The notes under the pieces were generated by a model. That model was not told the origin of the DNA. It worked only from the letters and a program-made list of their open reading frames with translations, and ran no database searches. Below, piece by piece: positions 6,653-15,404 of a stretch of DNA of 64,000 bases. Within the stretch, counting starts at the first letter, position 1, and every line of letters begins with the position of its first letter. The translations under genes were made by a program, and so were the position numbers. The stretch comes from an uncultured Spirochaetia bacterium (GTDB lineage: Bacteria > Spirochaetota > Spirochaetia > SZUA-6 > Bin103): contig CATQHW010000002.1 of assembly GCA_958296075.1 (NCBI GenBank), positions 1,550,001-1,614,000 on the forward strand, given 5' to 3'.

Positions 6653-9083
6653 CGTTTCCGCGGCCCTGCTGCTCCTGACGGCCGGCGTCGGCGCCGGGCT
6701 CGGGTTGGCCTTCGCCGGCACCCGGAATATCCGCGGGCTCGACATCTACGAGACCGGCCGCCCCGCCCTCCCGACCCAGCTACTCGACCGTCAAGGCCGG
6801 CTCATCACGGAGTTCTTCTCCGTGGAGAAGCGCGAGATCATCCGCTTCGAGGAGTTGCCCTCGCACCTGATCGACGCGCTGCTCACGCGCGAGGACCGGC
6901 ACTTCTATCGGCATCCCGGTTTCCGGGTGCCGGACATCCTGCGAGCGGCCTGGACCACCCTGCGCGGCCGCTTCGGCGGCGGCGCCAGCACCATCACCCA
7001 GCAGCTTGCCGGCACCCTGTTCGCCGACCGGTCGGAGATCACCCTGCGGCGCAAGCTCCGCGAGCTCTGGTACGCGATTCAGTTGGAGCGCTGGCTCACC
7101 AAGGACGAGATCCTGGAGCGCTACCTGAACCTGGTCTACTTCGGCGAAGGGACCTACGGAATCGAAGCCGCCGCGCAGTTCTACACCGGCCGCTCCGCGC
7201 GCGACATCACGGTGGCGGAGGCGGCCATGCTGGTCGTCCAGCTCAACCGGCCGGGCGGCAATTCACCGTTTACCGACCCCAACCGCGCGCGCGAGCTGCA
7301 GACGCTCATCCTGGGGCAGATGGTGGAGCTGGGGCACGTCAGCGCGGCGGAGGCGGGACGGTCGCTGGCCGAGTACTGGGACGGCTTCGACTTCACGCGC
7401 TCCAACGCCAGCAGCGCCTTCTACGAACGCGTCGACCTGGCGCCCCACTTCAGCGAGTACGTCCGCCTGCAGCTCGAGGAGCTGCTGCTCGGATCGCTCG
7501 ACGTCTATCGGGCGGGCCTGGTCGTGCATACCACGCTCGATCTCGACCAGCAGGCGATCGCCGAAGCGGTGATGGAAGAGCACCTCAATCGGGTCAACGA
7601 CCTCCGCAACGCCCAGCGCCGCACGCGCATCGCGGTCACCGAAGACGATTACCTGCCGCTGGTCGACCTGCTGTCGCTTGCCTTCGACATCGACCGGCTG
7701 CGCGTCGGCAACCACGCGGACCGCGTGGCCGGGCGCGCGCTGTTCGACGCCGAACTGAGCCCCGCGCTCGACCTGCTGTCGCTGATCTGGGACACCGGCG
7801 AGATCAAGGCGCTGACCCGCCACGCCCGCGATGAGCGGACGCTGCGGCAACGGCGCGTCGACGTGCAGGGCGCGCTGGTGTCGATCGCGCCGTCGAGCGG
7901 GCACATCCTGTCGATGGTCGGGGGACGCGACCTGGCGCGAGGCAATCAGTTCAACCGGGCCGTGCAGTCGAAGGTGCAGCCCGGCTCCGCCTTCAAGCCG
8001 CTGTACTATTCGGCGGCGATCAGCTCGGGCGCGATCACCCCGGCGACCATGCTGATCGACGCGCCGGTGGTCTTCCGCAACGACGACGGCAGCCCCTACG
8101 CCCCGCAGAACTACCTGGGCGAGTGGCAGGGGCGGGTGCTGGCGCGGAGCGCGTTGAAGCACTCCATGAACGTGCCGTCGTTGCACGTGCTCGACATGAT
8201 CGGCTTCGATGCGGCGATCGAGCGCGCCGCGCGGATGCTCGGCATCACCGCTCCGGTCGAAATCGAGGCGACGTTCCCGCGCAAGTATCCTCTTGGACTC
8301 GGCGTGATCACGGTGACGCCGCTGCAGATGGCGCGCGCCTACGCCACCTTCGCCAACCAGGGCCGCGCGGTGGAGCCGGTCGCGATCCGGTACGTCGAGG
8401 ACCGGGACGGACGCGTCGTGCTGGAGGTGGAAAAGGACCTGCGCGACCGCCAGCGGGCGGCTGGAGACCGCCTGAAGATCATGGACCCGGCCGCCGCCTA
8501 CCTGATGGTCGACCTGCTGCGCAGCACCGTGACGTCAGGGACGCTGACGGCGGCCGTCGGGCGGGTCGGCGGCCTGGACTTCCCCGTCGCCGGCAAGACC
8601 GGCACCACGCAGAACTGGTCGGACGCGTGGACGGTCGGCTTCACCCCGCGCGCCGTGACCGCCGTGTGGATAGGATTCGACGAGCCCGGCGAGTCGCTCG
8701 GCCGGAGCCTGTCGGGCGGCCGGGCCGCCGGCACGACGTGGGCGGACTATATGAAGCGCGTCCACGCCGGACTACCCGCCGCGGCGTTCGAGCGGCCGGC
8801 CTCCGGGTTGATCGAGGTCGCGGTCAACGCCCGCTCCGGCCTGCTGCCGGCCGGCGAGCCGCGCGAGCCGATCGTCCGCGAGCTGTTCCTCATCGGCACC
8901 GAGCCCCGGGAGCGCGACACGCTGGCCGGCGCGGAGGCGGCTGGCCGCGCGGCGGTGGCGGACCATCTGCGCCGGGCGATCGCCACCATCAACGTCGATC
9001 CACCGCCGTTCGAGCCGCTGGACGCGCCCGCCGCCGGGACGGGACAATCGGAGTCGGCGGGAGGCAACCCGCTGCTCGACTGA
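6633..9083 (+). CDS. Penicillin-binding protein 1A (bifunctional transglycosylase/transpeptidase)
   Basis: Class A PBP of about 816 residues that polymerises and cross-links peptidoglycan at the cytoplasmic membrane. It has an N-terminal membrane anchor (about 6-30). The glycosyltransferase domain carries EDRHFYRHPG (about 86) and GGASTITQQL (about 115). The transpeptidase domain carries SAFK with catalytic Ser452, SMN in KHSMNVPS, and KTGTT near 655. The ATG at 6633 lies 12 bases after an AAGGG box. A TTG at 6621 is in frame but sits immediately against that box. The C-terminal tail after the transpeptidase is short. It overlaps the gcvH-like gene by one base (TGATG) and leads a three-gene operon. 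Confidence 0.95.
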   Translation: MRGRPFFVSAALLLLTAGVGAGLGLAFAGTRNIRGLDIYETGRPALPTQLLDRQGRLITEFFSVEKREIIRFEELPSHLIDALLTREDRHFYRHPGFRVPDILRAAWTTLRGRFGGGASTITQQLAGTLFADRSEITLRRKLRELWYAIQLERWLTKDEILERYLNLVYFGEGTYGIEAAAQFYTGRSARDITVAEAAMLVVQLNRPGGNSPFTDPNRARELQTLILGQMVELGHVSAAEAGRSLAEYWDGFDFTRSNASSAFYERVDLAPHFSEYVRLQLEELLLGSLDVYRAGLVVHTTLDLDQQAIAEAVMEEHLNRVNDLRNAQRRTRIAVTEDDYLPLVDLLSLAFDIDRLRVGNHADRVAGRALFDAELSPALDLLSLIWDTGEIKALTRHARDERTLRQRRVDVQGALVSIAPSSGHILSMVGGRDLARGNQFNRAVQSKVQPGSAFKPLYYSAAISSGAITPATMLIDAPVVFRNDDGSPYAPQNYLGEWQGRVLARSALKHSMNVPSLHVLDMIGFDAAIERAARMLGITAPVEIEATFPRKYPLGLGVITVTPLQMARAYATFANQGRAVEPVAIRYVEDRDGRVVLEVEKDLRDRQRAAGDRLKIMDPAAAYLMVDLLRSTVTSGTLTAAVGRVGGLDFPVAGKTGTTQNWSDAWTVGFTPRAVTAVWIGFDEPGESLGRSLSGGRAAGTTWADYMKRVHAGLPAAAFERPASGLIEVAVNARSGLLPAGEPREPIVRELFLIGTEPRERDTLAGAEAAGRAAVADHLRRAIATINVDPPPFEPLDAPAAGTGQSESAGGNPLLD

Positions 9084-9490
9084 TGGCCCCGAACGAAAGA
9101 CGGTACACCCGCGATCACCATTGGGCGCAACGGCATCGGTCCGGCGTGCGCGTGGGACTGACCGAGTTCGCGCAGGAAGAGATCGGCGAGATCACCTTCG
9201 TGCAGCTCCCCGAGATCGGCGCCCGGATCGGGCGCGGCGAACCGGCGTGCGCGATCGACGCGCTGAAGGCGGCCACGGAGCTGTACGCGCCGGTCGGCGG
9301 CACCGTGACCGCGGTCAACGAACGGCTGCGCGAGCCGGAAGCCGGGCGGCTGATCAACGACGACGCCGAAGGCCATGGCTGGATATTCGAGCTCGACCCG
9401 GACGACGACGCCGAGCTCGACGAGCTGCTCGACGGCGCCGGCTACCGCCGCCTGATCGCGCCCGCCGGCCGCGAGGAGGACGACGGCTGA
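9083..9490 (+). CDS. gcvH: Glycine cleavage H-like lipoyl carrier protein
   Basis: 135 residues with the biotinyl/lipoyl-carrier fold. The start (RRYTRDHHWAQ) matches the YTxxHEW opening of H proteins, and Lys62 in IDALKAATELYAP is in the position that receives lipoate. H proteins shuttle the aminomethyl group between the P, T and L proteins of the glycine cleavage system. No gcvP or gcvT is in the window and the gene sits between PBP1A and a ParB-like gene with one-base overlaps on both sides. A role in lipoate relay outside glycine cleavage is therefore possible (inference). Confidence 0.88.
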   Translation: MAPNERRYTRDHHWAQRHRSGVRVGLTEFAQEEIGEITFVQLPEIGARIGRGEPACAIDALKAATELYAPVGGTVTAVNERLREPEAGRLINDDAEGHGWIFELDPDDDAELDELLDGAGYRRLIAPAGREEDDG

Positions 9491-9936
9491 TGCAGGTCGA
9501 GATCGATTCGATCGTCATTCGCAAGCGGATCCGGGATTCGGTCGGCGATCTTTCGTCGCTGATGGAGAGCCTGCGCAAGCACGGGCAGCTCTGCCCGATC
9601 CTGATCAACCGCCGGTCGGTGCTGATCGCCGGCAACCGGCGGCTGGAGAGCGCTCGCCGGCTCGGGTGGAAGCGGATCAACGCGATCGTGGTCGACCGGG
9701 ACTCCGAGCGCGAGACGCTGGAACTGGAGCTGGAAGAGAACGTCCAGCGCAAGGAGCTGCGGCCCGAGGAGCTGCGCGAAGCGGTCGAACGGCTGCAGCG
9801 GCTGCAGCGGGTCAAGTGGTGGCGCCGCGCGCTGCGTGCGCTGTCGCGGCTGGCTGACGCCGTCGTGGTGCGGCCGCTGTCGCGGCTCTACGCGCGTCTG
9901 TTCCGGCGCCGCAGCGGCGCCGCGGGCGGTCGTTAG
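9490..9936 (+). CDS. ParB N-terminal-domain protein
   Basis: 148 residues. The first ~100 resemble the ParB/Srx nuclease-like domain: an opening IDSIVIRKRIRDS, the segment SLRKHGQLCPILI, and the GxRR-like box IAGNRRLESARRLGW. An ELELEENVQRKEL helix follows. Full-length ParB proteins continue with a helix-turn-helix and a dimer domain; here the protein ends in a basic Arg-rich tail instead. It is probably a short ParB-like regulator rather than the chromosome partition protein. No parA is adjacent. The ATG at 9490 overlaps the gcvH stop. Confidence 0.75.
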   Translation: MQVEIDSIVIRKRIRDSVGDLSSLMESLRKHGQLCPILINRRSVLIAGNRRLESARRLGWKRINAIVVDRDSERETLELELEENVQRKELRPEELREAVERLQRLQRVKWWRRALRALSRLADAVVVRPLSRLYARLFRRRSGAAGGR

Positions 9937-9942
9937 TTCTCC

Positions 9943-9960
9943 TACTTGGTATACTTGGTA
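9943..9960 (+). repeat. Tandem TACTTGGTA doublet at a convergent gene junction
   Basis: Two perfect copies of the 9-mer TACTTGGTA (9943-9951 and 9952-9960) lie in the 64-bp gap between the ends of the ParB-like gene and mutL. The same 9-mer recurs at 32512-32520 (inverted) and 61519-61527, both also between convergent genes. Confidence 0.6.
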
Positions 9961-10000
9961 GCATACGCAGGAGCAGGACGAGGCGGTCCGTCGGCGCGCG

Positions 10001-11734
10001 TCAACGGGCCGGCCGCCCCACCGAACCTTCCAGCGCCGCGCGGCTGATCTCGAACCAGAGCGGCCGGCCGTGCGGACAGCGCTGCGGGTCGATGCGAAAG
10101 GAGCGTACGAGCATCTGCTGGCCGGACCGGTCGTCGATCACCTCCCCCTCCTTGATCGCCAGCCGGCATGCCAGGCCGCTGTACACGTCGCGCTCCCAGT
10201 CCTCCGGCGTTCCCGCGCAGAGGCGGACGAAGCGGAGCAGATGGTCGGCCGGCAGCCGGGCCGCCGCGGCCGGTATCTCCGTGATCCGGTAGCGCCCGCC
10301 GGTTTCGGCCTGCAGGCGAAACCCGCACCGCTCCAGGTCCGGCAGGAACCCGCGCAACTCCGCTTCCTGTTCCGGCGACAGCTCGACCAACGGTCCGGCG
10401 ATCAGCTTCTGCCGGTCGATCTCGCCGCGGCGCAGTCGTTCGTACAGCACCCGCTCGTGCGCGGCATGCTGGTCGACGAAATAGATGCGATCGCCGACCT
10501 CGGCGACCAGGAAGAGTTGAAACGCCTGACCGAGGTACCGCACCCGCGCGTCCGCATCCGGCGCGCGCCCGCGCCAAGCGCCGGGGTCGACCCCTGCCGA
10601 AGCGCGCGGCGGCGGATCGCCGTCCGGCGCGGCCGGCCGGAGCGGCGCCAGCGACGGCAGCGACGGCGCCGCGTCGGCCAGCGCAGCGCCGGCAGGCGCG
10701 CCGGCCCGGTCTGGCCGGTAGGGAGCCCGCTCGCCGCTCGCCGCCGGCGACCGCCAGCTTCGCACTTCCCGCTGCAGGGTCGTGCTGATCGCCCGATGCA
10801 GCTCGCCGGGGCGGCGCAGCCGCGCTTCGCGCTTTGCCGGGTGCACGTTGAAGTCGACCAGCTCCGGGTCGATGTCGATGAACAGGAACGCCACGGGGTG
10901 CAGGCCGCCCGGCAGAAACTCGCCGTAGCCGTACTCGACCGCCTGGGCAAGGCCGAAGTCATGTATCCGCCGGCGGTTCAGATAGACGTGAATCCCCGAC
11001 CGGTCGCGCCGCGCCCGTTCGGGCCGCGCCGCCACCGCCGTCACCTGCAGGCCTTCGCCGCCGCCGTGCAGGCAGGTGAAGTCGGCCGCGTCCAATCCGG
11101 CTGCGGCTGCCGCCCGGTCGACCGGCGACGCGGCCGGCAGCCGCAGCGTCGTTCTGCCGTCGACCGTGAACTCGAAGCCGATGCCGGCGTGCGGCAGCGC
11201 CTTTTCGACGAGCGTGCGCCGGCACAACGCGGTCTCTGCGCCGCGGCTCTTGAGAAAGCGGCGCCGCGCCGGCAACTCGAAGAACAGCGACGATACCTCC
11301 ACGGCGGTGCCGGGCACACCCGCGCTCGGCCGCACTGCCTCGATCCGGCCAAAGCGGACCGACGCCCGGTGAGCGGCCGGCCGGTCCGGCCGCCGCGAGG
11401 TGACCGACAACACGCTGCAGGCGCCGATGCTGGCCAACGCCTCACCGCGAAACCCCAGCGTGCGCACCCGCGTGAGGTCCTCATGGTGGACGATCTTCGA
11501 GGTGGCGTGGCGCACCGCGCACAGCCGCAGGTCCTCCTCATCCATGCCGGAGCCGTCGTCGACCGCGCGGATGCGCTCCAAGCCGCCCTTGACGACCTCC
11601 ACCTGCACGTTCCGGGCGCCGGCGTCGATGGCGTTGTCGAGCAGCTCGCGAACGATCGAGTACGGCCGATCGATCACCTCGCCGGCGGCGATCTGCCGGG
11701 CGGTTTCGTCGGTGAGGACGCGGATGCGGCCCAT
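10001..11734 (-). CDS. mutL: DNA mismatch repair protein MutL
   Basis: A 577-residue MutL. The N-terminal GHKL ATPase has the motifs DNAIDAGA, DDGSGM, HATSKI and TLGFRGEALASI. A variable proline/alanine-rich linker (about 310-385) leads to a C-terminal dimerisation domain carrying DQHAAHERVLYE, which fits the DQHA(x)2E(x)4E endonuclease motif. This MutL is therefore expected to nick DNA itself, as in bacteria that lack MutH. MutS is not in the window. The gene is convergent with the ParB-like gene. Confidence 0.96.
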   Translation of the reverse strand: MGRIRVLTDETARQIAAGEVIDRPYSIVRELLDNAIDAGARNVQVEVVKGGLERIRAVDDGSGMDEEDLRLCAVRHATSKIVHHEDLTRVRTLGFRGEALASIGACSVLSVTSRRPDRPAAHRASVRFGRIEAVRPSAGVPGTAVEVSSLFFELPARRRFLKSRGAETALCRRTLVEKALPHAGIGFEFTVDGRTTLRLPAASPVDRAAAAAGLDAADFTCLHGGGEGLQVTAVAARPERARRDRSGIHVYLNRRRIHDFGLAQAVEYGYGEFLPGGLHPVAFLFIDIDPELVDFNVHPAKREARLRRPGELHRAISTTLQREVRSWRSPAASGERAPYRPDRAGAPAGAALADAAPSLPSLAPLRPAAPDGDPPPRASAGVDPGAWRGRAPDADARVRYLGQAFQLFLVAEVGDRIYFVDQHAAHERVLYERLRRGEIDRQKLIAGPLVELSPEQEAELRGFLPDLERCGFRLQAETGGRYRITEIPAAAARLPADHLLRFVRLCAGTPEDWERDVYSGLACRLAIKEGEVIDDRSGQQMLVRSFRIDPQRCPHGRPLWFEISRAALEGSVGRPAR

Positions 11735-11782
11735 GCGGCTACGTTCCGGCGCTGGGGGCGAGCATGCGCTGCCGTAATCCGG

Positions 11783-13225
11783 TCAGAATAGCTTTATCCA
11801 GCTTTCCACGGACGGCGCGCCGACCAGACCGGCGGTCGCCGGATCGTAGCGGCCGCGATAGGAGACGGCGAACACCGTGCCCCCCGTCCGATAGCGCAGC
11901 GACGTGCCGAGCGACAGGTGCTCGGGCTCAATGAGATCGCCCAGACCGCCCAGACCGCGTTTTTGATAGTCGATGGCGACCGACAGCCCCTGGATGCCGA
12001 TGTCGCGGACGCCGAAGCGGCCCTGCACCTGCAATCCGCTCAGGTTCGCGTACGGAACGCCGGCCAGCGCGCCACGCTCGCCGGTGAACGGGCCGGCCAG
12101 GCTCAGGTCGACTTCGATGCGCCGCTCGAGCAGCGACAGACCGACCCGGGCGGCCCATCCCAGGTGGACCAGCCCCTCAAGCGCGTCAGACCGTTTCGCC
12201 GCCAACTCCAACGCGCGCAGCGAGCGGTACTTGTCGGCCCGCAACCGGTCGTAATCGCCGTCGAAGTAGACCGGCATGAAGCGGTCGTCGGTCAGGCGGA
12301 GTTGGAATCCGTAGCGGACGGTGCCGATCGCGCTGCCCCTGACCCCGAGCGCCGTGCCGATCGACCGCGAGTCCGCCTGGGAGGTGCCCAGCAACACCAC
12401 GTCGCCATGGGTTGCGGCGGTGAACGACGGGTCGGCGACGACCGGCACCACCAGGTCGGCGCCGAGCGCCGACACGTTCACCCGGCCGCCGGTATCCGAA
12501 CCGGCCTTACCCGGCTCGTACCGGAACGGCGAGAAGTCGGCCGCCGCGGTGGCCGCCACCTGCACGGAGGAAATGAGCGGCAGGCCGAGCGCGTACAGCG
12601 GGCGCGCCCAGAGCCGCGCCCCTACCAAGTCGGCGGCCGGCGCGTGGCCGACGACCGCCTCCAGCCCCAGCACCGGGAAGTTGAACACCGCCCCGTCCAC
12701 GTCGAGGTCCGCGCCGAACAGCCGGCGCGCCGGAAGCAGCCTCGTATTGGAGTAGTCGCCGAGCACGAATCCGGAGCCGAGCGTGGCGTAGTCGTACGAG
12801 CCGAGGCGGACCACGAGCGGCTCCCCTTCCACGCCGTAGCGCGCGTACCGGATGATCGGCAGGAACAGGTCGAGGAACGAACGACCCGGCTCGGCCGGAT
12901 CGGGCCGCCAGTCCTGGTCCCGTATCTCCCACCGGTTCCCGTTCGGACCGCCGTCGAACCGGAAGCGCAGCTTCACGGCCAGCCCCAGGCTGAACCGGCC
13001 GGCGGTCAGCTCCGGGGCCAGGGTCGCCGCCTGCCACGTGACGCCGTCATCATCGGTGTGCTCCATCCCCAGGCCGAGGGACGCTCCCAAAGCCAGGCCT
13101 GCCGGCTCGCCGCCGTCCTGCGCCCAGGACGCCGCGGCGCAGCCGGCCGCCAGCACCGCGGCGGCGATCGCGATCCTGCCGGGCCGGGTGCGTCCGACGA
13201 TGATCCGATCAGCGCAGGAGGTCAT
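11783..13225 (-). CDS. Putative outer-membrane beta-barrel protein
   Basis: About 480 residues with an N-terminal export signal (basic start, alanine-rich core, possible cleavage after SWA). Alternating hydrophobic/aromatic beta-strand segments follow, and the protein ends in a terminal phenylalanine (SWIKLF), as in outer-membrane barrels recognised by BamA. A cysteine in LAAGC could alternatively be a lipobox. No named family is recognised. The ATG at 13225 is preferred over a GTG at 13234. An extended -10 (TGG TATACT) sits 32 bases upstream. It follows mutL's start by about 48 bases on the same strand but has its own promoter. Confidence 0.6.
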   Translation of the reverse strand: MTSCADRIIVGRTRPGRIAIAAAVLAAGCAAASWAQDGGEPAGLALGASLGLGMEHTDDDGVTWQAATLAPELTAGRFSLGLAVKLRFRFDGGPNGNRWEIRDQDWRPDPAEPGRSFLDLFLPIIRYARYGVEGEPLVVRLGSYDYATLGSGFVLGDYSNTRLLPARRLFGADLDVDGAVFNFPVLGLEAVVGHAPAADLVGARLWARPLYALGLPLISSVQVAATAAADFSPFRYEPGKAGSDTGGRVNVSALGADLVVPVVADPSFTAATHGDVVLLGTSQADSRSIGTALGVRGSAIGTVRYGFQLRLTDDRFMPVYFDGDYDRLRADKYRSLRALELAAKRSDALEGLVHLGWAARVGLSLLERRIEVDLSLAGPFTGERGALAGVPYANLSGLQVQGRFGVRDIGIQGLSVAIDYQKRGLGGLGDLIEPEHLSLGTSLRYRTGGTVFAVSYRGRYDPATAGLVGAPSVESWIKLF

Positions 13226-13256
13226 TGCCAGCACCGTCTGTCCGTGGATGGGACGC

Positions 13257-13265
13257 AGTATACCA
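13257..13265 (-). promoter_or_regulatory. Extended -10 TGG-TATACT for the barrel protein gene
   Basis: On the minus strand TGG (13265-13263) directly precedes TATACT (13262-13257). No convincing -35 is visible. Predicted leader about 25 bases. Confidence 0.5.
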
Positions 13266-13333
13266 CCGCGCCCGTGTTTACGCGGCGCGCAGCCCGCTCC
13301 CGGCGCGCGGCCGCGATCGGCGTCGCACGCGCG

Positions 13334-14623
13334 TCACGCAGCGCCGATTACGGCCGGCGCGACCCGGCGCAGCGCGGCGTCCAGTCCCGGCCGCCGTGAG
13401 CCGATCACCGCGATCGACCGGAGCGTCTCTCCGAAACGGGCCACCACGTCCGGCGCGAACACCGTGTGCGCCCGCGCGAACGGGACCAGCTCCGAGCCGT
13501 CTTCCGGCTGCACCAGCAGGTCGGTGACGAAGCTGTTGCGCTCCGGCACGTCGATCAACACCTCATGTTCGGCGACCAGCCGGCCCAGCTCCGCGGCGGC
13601 CGCGTCGCGCAGCCGGCTTTCGACCTGCAGGCGGTCGTGCGGGCGTTCCAGACCGCGGTGGTCGGCGCGCCGCCGGTCGAAGCGGACCCGCAGCGCCTGC
13701 CGGTGCAGGCGTCGGGCGTGCACGGCGTCGACCAGGACGAACGCCGGGTGGCGCCGGGCGCCGAGCAGGCGCAGGAACCCGGAATCGGTCAGGCCATACA
13801 GATCGGACGGCCGGACCCGTCCGTCCCGCATGCCCAGCAGCACCGCGCGCTTGATCATCGCCGTGGCGATGCGCACCGTCCGGTGCCAGTAGACCGCCCG
13901 ATACATCAGGTAACGGGAGAACAGCAGGCTCTCCACCGCCAGCGTTCCCTTCTCCGTGATCGCCACCCGCCCGCATGCCGAGCGTCGCATCTCCCCGATC
14001 ACGAAGTCGACGTCCTGGCTCCCGTACGGCACCCCGCAGAAGAAGGCGTCGCGACTCAGGTAGTCCAGACGGTCGGGATCGAGCACTCCGGCCAGGAGCG
14101 CCCGCAGGAACGGCAGGCTCGGCGCGGGGTGCGCGCACGTGGCGTCGATGATCGCCGCCACCAGCGCCGGCGGCGCGCGCACGTGGTCGCGCAGGGTCTG
14201 CGCCACCTCGCCCTCCTGGACCGCCTCGGCGGCCAGCGTCTCGTGGCGGGCGACCTCCAGGTCCTTGAGCGAGTGGGCGTTGGGGTAGTGACCGACGTCG
14301 TGCAGCATGGTGGCGGCCAGAAACGCGCGCACCTCCTCCGCTTCGATGCGCCACTCCGGCGACCGCTCGGCGATCGCGGCGATCATGCGCCCGGCCACGT
14401 GCATGACGCCGAGCGAGTGGTTCAGGCGGGTATGCGTGGCGCCCGGATAGACCAGGTAGACCGGTCCGAGCTGGCGGATGTCCCGCAGGCGCTGAAACGG
14501 CGCGGTCTGCGCCAGTCGGGCCATGCTCGGGCTGAGCTCGATGTTCTGCCACACGGGGTCGCGGACCGGTTCGGTGAACTCGGCCAGCACGTCGCGCACG
14601 ACGCGAGCGGCGTCCAGCGGCAC
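13334..14623 (-). CDS. HD-superfamily phosphohydrolase
   Basis: 429 residues with the HD metal-binding set: a histidine in THTRLNHSLGV, the HD doublet in MLHDVGHYPNAH (about residue 112) and a later aspartate in DPDRLDYLSRD. The arrangement matches the dGTPase-like/YdhJ class of HD hydrolases, which dephosphorylate nucleotides. The exact substrate is unknown. The GTG start at 14623 is preceded by a -10-like TAGCCT (14635-14630), again with almost no leader. It is divergent from the lipoprotein gene at 14730; the 106-bp gap holds both promoters. Confidence 0.85.
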   Translation of the reverse strand: MPLDAARVVRDVLAEFTEPVRDPVWQNIELSPSMARLAQTAPFQRLRDIRQLGPVYLVYPGATHTRLNHSLGVMHVAGRMIAAIAERSPEWRIEAEEVRAFLAATMLHDVGHYPNAHSLKDLEVARHETLAAEAVQEGEVAQTLRDHVRAPPALVAAIIDATCAHPAPSLPFLRALLAGVLDPDRLDYLSRDAFFCGVPYGSQDVDFVIGEMRRSACGRVAITEKGTLAVESLLFSRYLMYRAVYWHRTVRIATAMIKRAVLLGMRDGRVRPSDLYGLTDSGFLRLLGARRHPAFVLVDAVHARRLHRQALRVRFDRRRADHRGLERPHDRLQVESRLRDAAAAELGRLVAEHEVLIDVPERNSFVTDLLVQPEDGSELVPFARAHTVFAPDVVARFGETLRSIAVIGSRRPGLDAALRRVAPAVIGAA

Positions 14624-14694
14624 GCGCCAAGGCTACCACGCCGGCCGACCCGTCCGCGGCGGACCGGCCTGCGGCGGGATCGGCCCGCGGGGAT

Positions 14695-14724
14695 TTGACC
14701 CGCCGCGCGAAAACCGGCTAGCGT
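14695..14724 (+). promoter_or_regulatory. Promoter TTGACC-N18-TAGCGT
   Basis: TTGACC at 14695-14700 and TAGCGT at 14719-14724 predict initiation at the GTG start codon (14730). The -35 hexamer is the same as at 6464 and 17260. Confidence 0.5.
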
Positions 14725-14729
14725 ATGGC

Positions 14730-15404
14730 GTGACCCGCCGGGCCCGCGCCTCTCTGCCCTGCGTGCTCCTGAGCATGATGCTGCTGGCTCCGGGGTGCAC
14801 GCGTTCCCGCAGCGCCGCATCGGCGGGGGACGACGCGCAATTGGACGCGCAATTCGATGCGGCGGCGGAGCCGGCCGCGGCGGACGAGCAACTGGCGGCC
14901 GGCGCGCCGTCGCCCGACCGCCAGCCGGTCGCAGTCGGCTCCTCCGGCTTTCTGGCGCACCGCCCGCCGCGGCGGCTGCTGCCGGAAGACGCCATGATCG
15001 GCCCGCTGGCCGACGAGTTGGCCGCCACCGCCGGCGAGCGCATCGCGCTGCACGCGGCCGAACGGCTGTTGGCGGCGGTACGGAGCGGCGGCGACCTGAC
15101 CGGCGCGCCGTTGTCCGCGAAGGCGCGCGCGCACGTGGCGGAGTCGATCGGCTACCACCTGCGCCGCGGCGTCACGCTGTCGAGCTTCCGGCTCGGCAGG
15201 GTGGAGCGGACCGGCGACACGGCGTTTCTGCGCGCGCGGCTGTCCGGTCCGCTCGGCAGCATTCCGGCCGAGCTCTACCTGATCCTCGACGCCGATCGGT
15301 GGTTCGTCGACGACGTGCAGGCCGAATGGGCGGCGCTGCAGCGCTCTCAACCCGCACCCGAAGCCATACCTTTGCCCCGGCCACACGGATGGACGTGGTT
15401 CTGA
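14730..15404 (+). CDS. Putative lipoprotein of unknown function
   Basis: 224 residues from a GTG at 14730. The N-terminus has basic residues, a hydrophobic core and a cysteine in LLAPGCTRSR at about residue 22, a plausible lipobox. A low-complexity Ala/Asp/Glu segment follows, then a domain of about 140 residues ending in a strand-rich region (ELYLILDADRWFVDDVQAEW), reminiscent of small secreted stress or NTF2-like folds but not assignable. It overlaps the next secreted-protein gene by 16 bases, so the two probably function together in the envelope. Confidence 0.65.
   Translation: MTRRARASLPCVLLSMMLLAPGCTRSRSAASAGDDAQLDAQFDAAAEPAAADEQLAAGAPSPDRQPVAVGSSGFLAHRPPRRLLPEDAMIGPLADELAATAGERIALHAAERLLAAVRSGGDLTGAPLSAKARAHVAESIGYHLRRGVTLSSFRLGRVERTGDTAFLRARLSGPLGSIPAELYLILDADRWFVDDVQAEWAALQRSQPAPEAIPLPRPHGWTWF

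Noticed and set aside
9083-9490. A glycine cleavage operon
   Set aside because: Only an H-like protein is present; no gcvP, gcvT or lipoate ligase gene adjoins it.
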